Positions 1 to 5,882 of a DNA stretch of 6,872 bases are shown piece by piece (within the stretch, counting starts at the first letter, position 1; each line of letters begins with the position of its first letter). The position numbers and the translations under genes are program-made. Below the pieces are notes generated by a model. It saw only the letters and a list, made by a program, of their open reading frames with translations. It was not told where the DNA came from and made no database searches. The DNA is from Spirochaetales bacterium (GTDB taxonomy: Bacteria; Spirochaetota; Spirochaetia; JABEVK01): assembly GCA_013043995.1 (NCBI GenBank), contig JABEVL010000161.1, positions 1-6,872 of the forward strand. Direction: 5' to 3'.

Positions 1-153
1 GATCAGTTGGGGGTGAACCCAGTGGATCTGGCCGAGTTCCTGGATGATCTTCTCGCCCCTGAGGGCCCCGAGCGCCACCTTAGCTTTGAAGGTCTTGCCG
101 CAGGTCTCGCATGCGCAACTGTATTCCTCCTGCCCGCAATTGGGAAGAAGGTT
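1..153 (-). pseudogene. IS3-family transposase OrfA, N-terminal fragment with disrupted or unclear start
   Basis: The minus-strand frame open from 153 to the window edge translates to a run containing KTFKAKVALGALRGEK, then IIQELG and WVHPQLI. This is the conserved N-terminal helix-turn-helix of IS3-family OrfA (compare the familiar FKAKVALEA...GEKT...ELA...GVHPNQI). OrfA binds the terminal repeats and is normally joined to the DDE catalytic OrfB by programmed frameshifting; OrfB would lie outside the window. No ATG, GTG, TTG or CTG occurs in this frame between the upstream stop (154-156) and the homology. An ATG at 112-110 with a GGAGG 13 nt upstream is out of frame by one base and stops after ten codons. 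A one-base indel, true decay or a sequencing error would explain this. Family assignment is fairly sure; intactness is not. Confidence 0.7.
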
Positions 154-175
154 TCAACTGATCAAGCCACCCTCA
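1..175 (-). mobile_element. Partial IS3-family insertion sequence, left part only
   Basis: The minus strand encodes the start of an IS3-type OrfA, so the 5' end of an insertion sequence lies in this edge and the rest is outside the window. IS3 elements usually begin with TG and carry a short leader before orfA. Reading the minus strand, a run beginning TGAGGGTGG at position 175 lies some 60 bases before the only nearby ATG and is a plausible terminal repeat. That boundary is inference: the other end is not present, so neither the inverted repeat nor the target-site duplication can be confirmed. Confidence 0.5.
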
Positions 176-321
176 AACTGTACTGTTTCCCGGGCCCACC
201 ATACTCTTCACCGCGAACTCCCGCGGCGGAACATCCGGCCGACAAAAGCCTCCCGCGAAAGACGCCTCAGCGCTAAGAAAATTCACTCCGCACACAAGCG
301 TAACCGTGAAATTCGCGAAGA
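176..321. other. Gene-free spacer between the IS fragment and the metE stop codon
   Basis: I see no convincing gene here. On the metE transcript strand this is the 3' flank. It contains imperfect GC-rich inverted repeats, such as a bulged CGG/CCG stem around 225-245, but no stem followed by a run of T. No intrinsic terminator for metE is therefore evident. The open frames crossing the region on the plus strand lack a family match and a ribosome binding site. Confidence 0.5.
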
Positions 322-2541
322 TTAGTTGGACTGAGAACGCCAGCGTCGGGCGGTGTTCACCATACGGCGCAGACCCTCACGGGTTTCACTCCAGCCCCGG
401 GTCTTCAGTCCGCAGTCGGGGTTGACCCACAGCTGGGCGTCCAGAAACTTTTGGGCCGCTTCGAGAATTTCGTCCATGCGGCTTTCGTCCGGTATTTCGG
501 GAGAATGCACGTCCCAGACGCCCAGACCGAGTCCCCAGTCGGCGGCCCGGGTTCCCAAACGGGCGATCCATTCGGCTCCGCCTCGCGAAGCCTCCAGCGA
601 AATCACGTCGGCGTCCAGCGCGTCGATCTTGTCCCAGAGCCCGTCAAAGTCCGCGTAGCACATGTGGGTATGGATCTGGGTCTCGGGTCGGGCGAGCGAA
701 ACCGCCTGGTTGAAGGCTGCGATCGACCATTGCCAGTAGGCCGCACGTTCGTCGGGACGCAAGGGCAGACCTTCACGAAAGCCCGGTTCGTCCACCTGGA
801 TGATTTTGAGACCGGTGCTTTGAAGCTCGCTAACTTCCTGGGCGACAGCTTGGGCTAACTCGCCGGCCTGTGCGGCCAGGGGGGACGAAGGTCGGGCAAA
901 GGACCACTTGAGCAGGGTCAAAGGCCCCGTCAGCATTCCTTTGACGGGTTTGAGCGTGAGTTTTTGCGCCCATTCCAGCCAGCCCTCCGTCATGGAACGC
1001 GTTCTTCGGATCGCTCCTGTGATCAGGGGCGGTCGGACACAACGGGTTCCGTAACTTTGGACCCAGCCGTTCCGAGTGACCCAAAAGCCTTCAAGATTCT
1101 GAGCGAAGTATTCTACCATGTCGGTGCGTTCGAATTCTCCATGAACGAGAACGTCAAGACCCAGGGCCTCCTGTTCGGCGATTGCTTCCCGGATTCGTTC
1201 TTCGATCTTTTTGTCGTACTCGGCCTTGGTGAGCTTGCCGTCGATCCAGCTCCTGCGGTCGCGTCGAAGGTCTTCGGTTTGAGGAAAACTTCCGATCGTT
1301 GTTGTGGGAAAAGGAGGAAGCGCAAGGGCCTGGGTCTGGATTTTTTGTCGTTCGGCGCGAGTAAATTGGCGTTTTGACCAGGTGGGAACCACTTCCTCGG
1401 GGCGGGGGGCTTTTGCAACAAAATGTTCGGCCAGGGCTTCGCTGTGCGCTAGCCGAGCCGTCAGTTGAGCTTTCTGAAGGGCAAAAGCCAAACTGGGGCG
1501 AAGGGAGGACGGAACCTCGGGTTCGGTTTCCAAATCGTAGGGGAGGTGGGCCAGCGTGCACGAACTGCCCAGCCAAACGAGGCTCTCTTCGCGGTTGGCT
1601 TGGGCCGCCACGAGGTCCTGGTGAACCTCGGCGGGGTCGTCCACCCAGGGCGAGCGGCCGTCGACGGCACCGATCGACAAGAGCTTTCCCCGGGGCCAAA
1701 TCGCACAGCAGCGTTGGACGGCAGGATGGCCCGAGGCGGCTGCGTCGATGTGGAGCCCCGACCAGGGGAGCCGAATTAAAAGATCCAGCTGATCGTCCAC
1801 CCTTCCGTAGGGGCAGGCTCCCAACTGGGGGAGTGAAACGTTGCTGAGTCCTTCGTACAAGCGCAAAACAGCCCCGTCCTGGCGCTCCCCCGTCACGAAC
1901 CAGGGTTCATCCCACTGGATCCAGTCCACGCCCGCAGCTCCCAGAGCTCCGGCTAAACGGGCATAAGCCTGGCCCAGGGAACGCTGAAATTCTTCCTTTT
2001 GTCCTTGATCTGTGGGAAAACCCAAAGTCCAGTTTCCACTGAAATAAACCGTCGCTGGACCCGGGAGTACCAATTTCAGGAGGTGCGCTTTCTGCCGGAG
2101 TTCGTGGGCGTCGCGGACTTGCCGGACAAAAAAAGAAAAGTCCTCGGCCCACGCTGGTTTGAGAGCGTCCCACTCGGGAACGATCTGGTGATAGTTTGTC
2201 CCGAACCACTTGCGCAAGGCCATGGCGGGCTTATCCGCGTGTCCCCGCGCCAGGGCCAAAAAACGATCCAGGGGACGTTCAGACTCGGCAAGCGAGGCAA
2301 AGCGCAAAGGAACCCTGCCCAAAGCGTAAAGAACTTCAAGGACGGGGTCGTAGCGGGAAAAATCGAGGGTCACAACGTCGAGTCCGGCCTGAATCTGCTG
2401 GGTCAAATGCACCCGGCGGAGCTTTTCTTCCCGGTCCGCCAGCTCGCGGGCGTCCAGTTCGCCCCTCCAGTAGCCTTCGAGTGCCTTTTTCCATTCGCGA
2501 TTCGGCCCAATTTTCGGCCAGCCTGCGGCGTGTGCGCGCAT
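322..2541 (-). CDS. metE: Cobalamin-independent methionine synthase MetE
   Basis: The gene encodes 5-methyltetrahydropteroyltriglutamate-homocysteine S-methyltransferase. This cytoplasmic zinc enzyme makes methionine by passing the methyl group of methyl-tetrahydrofolate directly to homocysteine without vitamin B12. The 739 residues are close to the roughly 750 usual for the family. The N-terminal barrel opens with GWPKIGPNREWKKALEGYW (7-25). The C-terminal catalytic barrel starts near FPTTTIGSFPQT (411-422), whose serine belongs to the homocysteine site. All expected zinc ligands are visible by alignment to E. coli H641/C643/E665/C726: H626 and C628 in HTHMCY, E650 in ISLEAS, and C710 in NPDCGLKTRGW. 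VDEP (583-586) and the DVHSP histidine (H679) are also present, so the enzyme looks functional. The ATG is supported by AAGGGGGA four bases upstream and by the correct N-terminus. It is transcribed divergently from metR. Confidence 0.97.
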   Translation of the reverse strand: MRAHAAGWPKIGPNREWKKALEGYWRGELDARELADREEKLRRVHLTQQIQAGLDVVTLDFSRYDPVLEVLYALGRVPLRFASLAESERPLDRFLALARGHADKPAMALRKWFGTNYHQIVPEWDALKPAWAEDFSFFVRQVRDAHELRQKAHLLKLVLPGPATVYFSGNWTLGFPTDQGQKEEFQRSLGQAYARLAGALGAAGVDWIQWDEPWFVTGERQDGAVLRLYEGLSNVSLPQLGACPYGRVDDQLDLLIRLPWSGLHIDAAASGHPAVQRCCAIWPRGKLLSIGAVDGRSPWVDDPAEVHQDLVAAQANREESLVWLGSSCTLAHLPYDLETEPEVPSSLRPSLAFALQKAQLTARLAHSEALAEHFVAKAPRPEEVVPTWSKRQFTRAERQKIQTQALALPPFPTTTIGSFPQTEDLRRDRRSWIDGKLTKAEYDKKIEERIREAIAEQEALGLDVLVHGEFERTDMVEYFAQNLEGFWVTRNGWVQSYGTRCVRPPLITGAIRRTRSMTEGWLEWAQKLTLKPVKGMLTGPLTLLKWSFARPSSPLAAQAGELAQAVAQEVSELQSTGLKIIQVDEPGFREGLPLRPDERAAYWQWSIAAFNQAVSLARPETQIHTHMCYADFDGLWDKIDALDADVISLEASRGGAEWIARLGTRAADWGLGLGVWDVHSPEIPDESRMDEILEAAQKFLDAQLWVNPDCGLKTRGWSETREGLRRMVNTARRWRSQSN

Positions 2542-2544
2542 ACG

Positions 2545-2552
2545 TCCCCCTT
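2545..2552 (-). promoter_or_regulatory. Ribosome binding site of metE
   Basis: The minus strand reads AAGGGGGA, leaving four bases between the G-run and the ATG. This supports the 2541 start over any other codon. The element lies just downstream of the leader hairpin, so folding could influence its accessibility. Confidence 0.7.
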
Positions 2553-2556
2553 GAAC

Positions 2557-2574
2557 GCGGGTAGCCCGACCCGC
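2557..2574 (-). other. Hairpin in the metE leader
   Basis: GCGGGT and ACCCGC form a perfect six-base-pair GC-rich stem around a six-base loop, within the inferred 42-nt untranslated leader of metE and a few bases upstream of the ribosome binding site. No T-run follows, so it is not an intrinsic terminator. It is too small to be a SAM or cobalamin riboswitch. It may stabilise the transcript or tune translation, which is inference. Confidence 0.45.
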
Positions 2575-2589
2575 ATTTTGTTTGTAGTG

Positions 2590-2618
2590 AGTCTATCTTG
2601 ACTGAAGAATTGAATCAA
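2590..2618 (-). promoter_or_regulatory. Probable sigma70-type promoter of metE
   Basis: On the minus strand, TTGATT (2618-2613) and TAGACT (2595-2590) are separated by 17 bases, matching 4 of 6 consensus positions in each box. Transcription would begin near 2583. The -35 box lies inside the palindrome TTGAATCAA (2610-2618). The imperfect boxes are what one expects of a promoter that needs an activator, here presumably MetR bound at 2642-2654. Confidence 0.55.
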
Positions 2619-2626
2619 ACGAAAAT
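2598..2626 (+). promoter_or_regulatory. Probable promoter of metR
   Basis: TTGACT (2598-2603) and GAAAAT (2621-2626) lie 17 bases apart, matching 5 of 6 and 4 of 6 consensus positions. The inferred start site near 2633 puts the MetR box about 15 bases downstream, where a bound regulator would block transcription. This promoter overlaps the divergent metE promoter almost completely, so the two probably compete for polymerase. AAGGAAG (2635-2641) is the likely metR ribosome binding site, with a rather long gap of 12 bases to the ATG. Confidence 0.45.
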
Positions 2627-2641
2627 AATTATGCAAGGAAG

Positions 2642-2654
2642 TGAAAATAATTCA
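2642..2654. promoter_or_regulatory. MetR operator (TGAA-N5-TTCA)
   Basis: The 13-mer TGAAAATAATTCA is an exact match to the MetR binding consensus described in enterobacteria (TGAA-NN-T/A-NN-TTCA). Its centre is about 65 bases upstream of the inferred metE start site, the canonical location of a LysR-type recognition site. Its last base is the A of the metR ATG, so occupancy should also hinder metR expression. A palindrome, TTGAATCAA at 2610-2618, could serve as the adjoining activation half-site. Confidence 0.75.
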
Positions 2655-3577
2655 TGATCAAGTCACCTTTGGAGCTCCGTCACCTGGAAACACTCCACGC
2701 CCTCAAGATGGCTGGAACCCTTCAACGGGCCGCCGAGCTTCTTCACCTGACGCCGTCGGCGCTTTCTCACCAGGTAAAAATTCTGGAAGACTACTACGGC
2801 ATACCGCTCTTTGACCGCAAAAGCAGGCCGCTGGTCCTGACGCGGGCAGGCCTGCGGCTTTGGGAATTGGCGCGCCTCGTGGTGCCTCAGATCGAAGAGG
2901 CCGAGAGGGATGTTTTTCGCCTCGCGGGGGGGGAGAGCGGGTCCCTGAGGATCGCCGTGGAGTGTCACAGCTGTTTTGATTGGCTCACCCCGGCTTTGGC
3001 TAGTTTCCGGCAACGCTGGCCCGACGTTGAAATCGACCTTTTGCCGGGGTTTTTTCCCGAACCGCCGGCCTTGCTGGACCGTGACGAAGCCGACGTCGTC
3101 CTTGTGAGTGAGCGCGCTCCGGTGGGTTTGTACGACGAAGCCCCCCTTTTTTCTTATGAAATCCGGGCCGTTCTGGCTGTCGACCACCCCTTGACGGCCA
3201 AAACTTTTTTGCAGCCCGGTGACTTGGCGGGCGAGGTTCTTTTGACTCACCCCGTTCCCGAGGTCAAACTCGACGTTTTTAGGTGTTTTTTGTTGCCGGC
3301 CGGGGTGAGTCCCCAGCGGCGCACCAACGAGTCTTCGCACGTTCTGCTCCAGTTGGCGGCCAGCCGCCGTGGGGTCGCGGCCCTGCCCGTTTGGACCTTT
3401 ATGCCCTTTGGCCTTGATCCGTATCTAACCGACAGGGGACTCGGAGAAAATGGTCTTCACGCCGAGCTCTCAGCTTTGGGGCGCCGAGGGGCCTTTTCCA
3501 AACCCTACCTTGCTGAATTTCTGAAACTTGTCCGAGAAACCTGCCTGGAAAGGCTTTCCGGCATTCAACTGACCTGA
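2654..3577 (+). CDS. metR: LysR-type transcriptional activator MetR
   Basis: MetR activates methionine genes such as metE with homocysteine as co-inducer. The 307-residue length is typical. The N-terminal winged helix-turn-helix spans about residues 8-67, with SALSHQVKILEDYYG (35-49) as the recognition region and LFDRKSRPLVLT after it. The effector domain carries RIAVECHSCFDWLTPAL (99-115), whose ECHSC core is diagnostic of MetR among LysR proteins, followed by FSYEIRAVLAVDHPL (166-180) and a PAGVSP segment (215-220) as in E. coli MetR. Divergent placement next to metE and the exact MetR box between them reinforce the call. The ATG was chosen because the protein aligns from its first residues. 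A nearby alternative, TTG at codon 6, has no ribosome binding site. The C-terminus is slightly shorter than in E. coli. Confidence 0.95.
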   Translation: MIKSPLELRHLETLHALKMAGTLQRAAELLHLTPSALSHQVKILEDYYGIPLFDRKSRPLVLTRAGLRLWELARLVVPQIEEAERDVFRLAGGESGSLRIAVECHSCFDWLTPALASFRQRWPDVEIDLLPGFFPEPPALLDRDEADVVLVSERAPVGLYDEAPLFSYEIRAVLAVDHPLTAKTFLQPGDLAGEVLLTHPVPEVKLDVFRCFLLPAGVSPQRRTNESSHVLLQLAASRRGVAALPVWTFMPFGLDPYLTDRGLGENGLHAELSALGRRGAFSKPYLAEFLKLVRETCLERLSGIQLT

Positions 3578-3613
3578 ACTCCTCCACGGTACTCGAAGCT
3601 TCCATGAGTTTAG

Positions 3614-3646
3614 GCCCTGGTTCAGCGGGTTCCGAGGGCAGTTTTT
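3614..3646 (+). terminator. Probable intrinsic terminator after metR
   Basis: GCCCTGG (3614-3620) pairs with CC-G-AGGGC (3632-3639), a seven-pair stem with one bulged G around an 11-base loop. It is followed by AG and five T residues (3642-3646). The position, 37 bases past the metR stop, suits a Rho-independent terminator separating metR from the MATE gene. The loop and bulge make it modest in strength. Confidence 0.5.
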
Positions 3647-3693
3647 CCGAACGTTCTTGACACGCCGGGCCCTGCCAACCCACTGTCAGATTC

Positions 3694-5094
3694 ATGCTTC
3701 TCGCCTTGGAATCTCGACGTCAGTTGTTTCAGAACCTGCTCCGCTTGGCCGTTCCCATCGCCCTCCAAAACCTGGTTGGTTCGGCACTGAACCTGGTCGA
3801 CACCGTCATGATCGGCAGTCTGGGGTCGACGAGCATCGCCAGCGTGGGCCTGGCCAACCAGATCTTCTTTTTGTTGAACCTCTTCCTTTTTGGGGTCGGT
3901 TCCGGTGCGGCCATATTTACGGCCCAGTTTTGGGGAAAAAAAGACATCGCCTCAATACGCCGCAGTCTGGGTTTGAGCTTGACCGTGATGCTTCTGGGGG
4001 CAGGCCTTTTTTTTGCTTTGTGCCAGACCTTGCCACGGTTTGTGATCGGGATTTTTTCACCCGATCCCAGGGTCATCGCTTTGGGTGGAAGGTTTTTGCA
4101 AATCATGAGCTGGGGCTTTTTGTTCCAAGCCGTGAGCGCGGGCTTTGTCAGCGTCCTTCGCAGTGTCGAAAGGGTGAGGATGCCTCTGGTTGCCGGGGTA
4201 GTCTCCTTGGCTCTCAACACATTTTTGAACTGGTGCTTGATCTTTGGGAACTTGGGTTTCCCCAAGTGGGGGGTCGCTGGTTCGGCCTTTGCCACGATCC
4301 TGGCACGCCTGGTTGAAATGTCGATCATCCTAGCCTCGGTTTACCTGGGAAAGTCTGCGGTCCGCGGCCGGAGTGTCTGTGCAGCGAGCCTGCGCGAGCT
4401 GTTTTCCTTCACCTGGGGCGACGTCCGCCGTTTTGTGGGTTTGACCTGGCCCGTCGTGGGGAACGAGCTGGGTTGGGCCCTGGGATACACGGTGCCCTCC
4501 TTGATCTTTGCGCACCTGGGTACAGACGACCTTGCCGCCTACAACATCGCTGACACGGCCATTAAGCTGGTGATCGTGATTTTTTTTGGAACCACAAGCG
4601 CCAACGCTGTCCTTGTAGGAAAAAAGATCGGCGAGGGTGATCACGAGGGCGCCCGGCGCACGGCGCGCTACTTTGCAATTTTTGCTCCCCTGCTGGGTCT
4701 AAGTACGGGTTTGATCTTAGCGGCGAGCTCATTTCTGGTCCCCCAACTTTTTCACGTGAACGGTGTTGTTAAAGGCTTGGCTGCTGCAGGAATGCTGATC
4801 TTTGCCTTGGATATGCCGTTGCGGATGTTCAACTGGCACGTGATCGTGGGCATCCTGCGGGCCGGAGGCGACACGAAATTCGGCCTTTTACTTGACGTCG
4901 GCATGACCTGGATGGTGAGCGTCCCCCTGGCGTCCGTCGCGGGGTTGGTTTTCGCGGCGCCTTTTTGGCTCGTCTATGTGGCCACCCTGGTGGAAGACGT
5001 GCCGAAATTCTTCATGGGAGTAGCACGGTTGCACAGCGGAAAATGGCTCAACGACGTCACTCAAAAAAGTCCCGAGGTCCTGGCAAAGGTGTGA
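3694..5094 (+). CDS. MATE-family multidrug/toxin exporter
   Basis: This is an inner-membrane secondary transporter of the multidrug and toxic compound extrusion family, which exports cationic or aromatic compounds in exchange for Na+ or H+. The 466 residues suit the family, with about twelve hydrophobic segments in two six-helix halves (near residues 15-220 and 245-445). Typical features are PIALQNLVGSALNLVDTVMIG (21-41), with an acidic D36 at the NorM-like ion-site position, QFWGKKD (78-84), WGVAGSAFAT (192-201) at the end of the first half, and GILRAGGDTKF (386-396) in the second. E258 and D373 are further candidate membrane acids. No strong ribosome binding site precedes the ATG and only a TTGACA (3657-3662) without a good -10 was found, so expression may be weak. 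The start fits the family N-terminus. The substrate, and the NorM versus DinF branch, cannot be told by eye. Confidence 0.92.
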   Translation: MLLALESRRQLFQNLLRLAVPIALQNLVGSALNLVDTVMIGSLGSTSIASVGLANQIFFLLNLFLFGVGSGAAIFTAQFWGKKDIASIRRSLGLSLTVMLLGAGLFFALCQTLPRFVIGIFSPDPRVIALGGRFLQIMSWGFLFQAVSAGFVSVLRSVERVRMPLVAGVVSLALNTFLNWCLIFGNLGFPKWGVAGSAFATILARLVEMSIILASVYLGKSAVRGRSVCAASLRELFSFTWGDVRRFVGLTWPVVGNELGWALGYTVPSLIFAHLGTDDLAAYNIADTAIKLVIVIFFGTTSANAVLVGKKIGEGDHEGARRTARYFAIFAPLLGLSTGLILAASSFLVPQLFHVNGVVKGLAAAGMLIFALDMPLRMFNWHVIVGILRAGGDTKFGLLLDVGMTWMVSVPLASVAGLVFAAPFWLVYVATLVEDVPKFFMGVARLHSGKWLNDVTQKSPEVLAKV

Positions 5095-5138
5095 ATTCGG
5101 CCTGGTTCTCCTGGAATCGCAAGCACGGGAGGTTTAGA

Positions 5139-5168
5139 ATGAAAACGCGCTGGGGAGGTCCTGTTTGA
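5139..5168 (+). CDS. Possible nine-residue leader peptide coupled to the yciO-like gene
   Basis: An ATG preceded at six bases by GGGAGG (5127-5132) opens a frame encoding MKTRWGGPV. It stops with a TGA that overlaps the TTG start of the next gene (TTGA, 5165-5168). Its codons for W-G-G contain the Shine-Dalgarno of the downstream gene, so ribosomes translating it would cross that site and end exactly at the new start. This is a layout used for translational coupling. The peptide has no recognised family, and a chance occurrence is possible at this length. Confidence 0.35.
   Translation: MKTRWGGPV
5152..5158 (+). promoter_or_regulatory. Ribosome binding site deciding the TTG start of the yciO-like gene
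   Basis: GGGGAGG lies six bases before TTG at 5165. There is no in-frame ATG near the family's N-terminus, so this strong site supports the rare TTG initiation. Confidence 0.75.
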
Positions 5169-5794
5169 TCGATTACGTTTTTGCTCACAACATCGACGAT
5201 CGTGTCCTCAAGAAAGCGGCGGGGCTTTTAGAATCAGGGGGTCTGGTCGCGTACCCGACGGACTCCAGCTGGGGTATCGGCTGCAGCATCCGTTCCAAGT
5301 CGGGGATGGAAAAACTCCGAAAGCTCAAAAGCACCCCGGTTTACACCCCGACGCTTCTTTGCAAGGACCTCAGCCAATGGACCGAGTTCGCCGTGGTCGA
5401 AAATCCTGTTTTCAAGACGGCCAAACGCCATTTGCCGGGGCCTTTTGTTTTCGTCCTACCGACCTTGGGTTCCAGTGAAAAAAAATGGGGCATGAAGCGC
5501 CCCGAGGTGGGGTTGAGAATCCCCGATCACCCGATTCCCTTGGCTCTGATTGAGGTTCTCGGCCACCCGATTTTTTCCCTGACAGCCTCCAGACAGATGG
5601 CTCAGCCCGGCTGGTGGGAGGTTTCCTGGGCCGAAGAAAACTTGTTTGAATTTGGCTGGGAAATTGAGGAAATCAGCGCCGTGGATCTGGTTCTGGACAC
5701 GGGCGAGCCCCTGCCCAAAGCCCTGACGACCGTGGTGGATTTCACCTCGGGAGAACCCGTTGTCCTTCGTCAGGGTCTGGGTCATTTTCAGTAA
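5165..5794 (+). CDS. Sua5/YrdC/YwlC-domain protein, YciO type
   Basis: The protein belongs to the fold of L-threonylcarbamoyladenylate synthases (TsaC/Sua5), which use threonine, bicarbonate and ATP to start t6A synthesis at tRNA position 37. Its 209 residues span one YrdC domain and match E. coli YciO (about 206) in order: GGLVAYPTDSSWGIGC (25-40), TLLCKDLS (63-70), HLPGPFVFVL (89-98), GLRIPDHPI (116-124) and TTVVDFTSGEPVVLRQG (188-204). The SAN signature of true TsaC/Sua5 is replaced here by SLTAS (138-142), as in the YciO branch, so a full role in t6A synthesis should not be assumed. The protein is cytoplasmic and has no Sua5 C-terminal domain. It starts at TTG, 70 bases after the MATE gene, and is probably cotranscribed with it. 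Confidence 0.88.
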   Translation: MIDYVFAHNIDDRVLKKAAGLLESGGLVAYPTDSSWGIGCSIRSKSGMEKLRKLKSTPVYTPTLLCKDLSQWTEFAVVENPVFKTAKRHLPGPFVFVLPTLGSSEKKWGMKRPEVGLRIPDHPIPLALIEVLGHPIFSLTASRQMAQPGWWEVSWAEENLFEFGWEIEEISAVDLVLDTGEPLPKALTTVVDFTSGEPVVLRQGLGHFQ

Positions 5795-5827
5795 CAGCCC
5801 CGGGGCGGGATTGTTCGCAGAAAACAG

Positions 5828-5855
5828 TTGAGTTTTAAGTTATTCGCGCTATAGT
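5828..5855 (+). promoter_or_regulatory. Probable sigma70-type promoter of the lipoprotein gene
   Basis: TTGAGT (5828-5833) and TATAGT (5850-5855) are separated by 16 bases, matching 4 of 6 and 5 of 6 consensus positions. The local sequence is AT-richer than its surroundings. A start near 5862 gives a leader of about 20 bases with a ribosome binding site. This suggests that the lipoprotein and pentapeptide-repeat genes form a separate transcription unit. Confidence 0.6.
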
Positions 5856-5870
5856 AAGAGCAAACATTTT

Positions 5871-5876
5871 AGGGAG
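5871..5876 (+). promoter_or_regulatory. Ribosome binding site of the lipoprotein gene
   Basis: AGGGAG lies six bases before the ATG at 5883. With the signal peptide that begins at that codon, it fixes the start. Confidence 0.7.
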
Positions 5877-5882
5877 TCCTGG

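Noticed and set aside
94..132. Zinc-finger-like CxC and CxxC spacing at the start of the OrfA frame
   Set aside because: It lies upstream of the conserved OrfA region in sequence that is probably untranslated leader, so the cysteines look accidental.
1154..1847. Overlapping frames of 157 to 181 codons on both strands inside metE
   Set aside because: Their products are low-complexity, rich in R, P and G, typical of shifted readings of GC-rich coding DNA. metE is intact through the same bases.
2663..3340. Minus-strand frame of 225 codons opposite metR
   Set aside because: It has no recognisable domain, while metR on the plus strand aligns along its whole length.
3657..3685. TTGACA as a promoter for the MATE gene
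   Set aside because: The -35 box is perfect, but no acceptable -10 box occurs 16-18 bases downstream; the bases there read close to CACTGT. Kept only as a possibility in the MATE entry.
4579..4588. Run of eight T residues in the MATE gene as a programmed or accidental frameshift
   Set aside because: The reading frame continues with normal MATE sequence on both sides, so there is no sign of a shift.
4746..4755. Palindrome TTCACGTGAA resembling joined MetR half-sites
   Set aside because: It is inside the MATE coding sequence, has no spacer as the MetR box requires, and is not near any start of transcription.
5799..5808. Palindrome GCCCCGGGGC after the yciO-like gene as a terminator
   Set aside because: It is a perfect palindrome without a loop and without a following T-run, so it does not make a functional intrinsic terminator.
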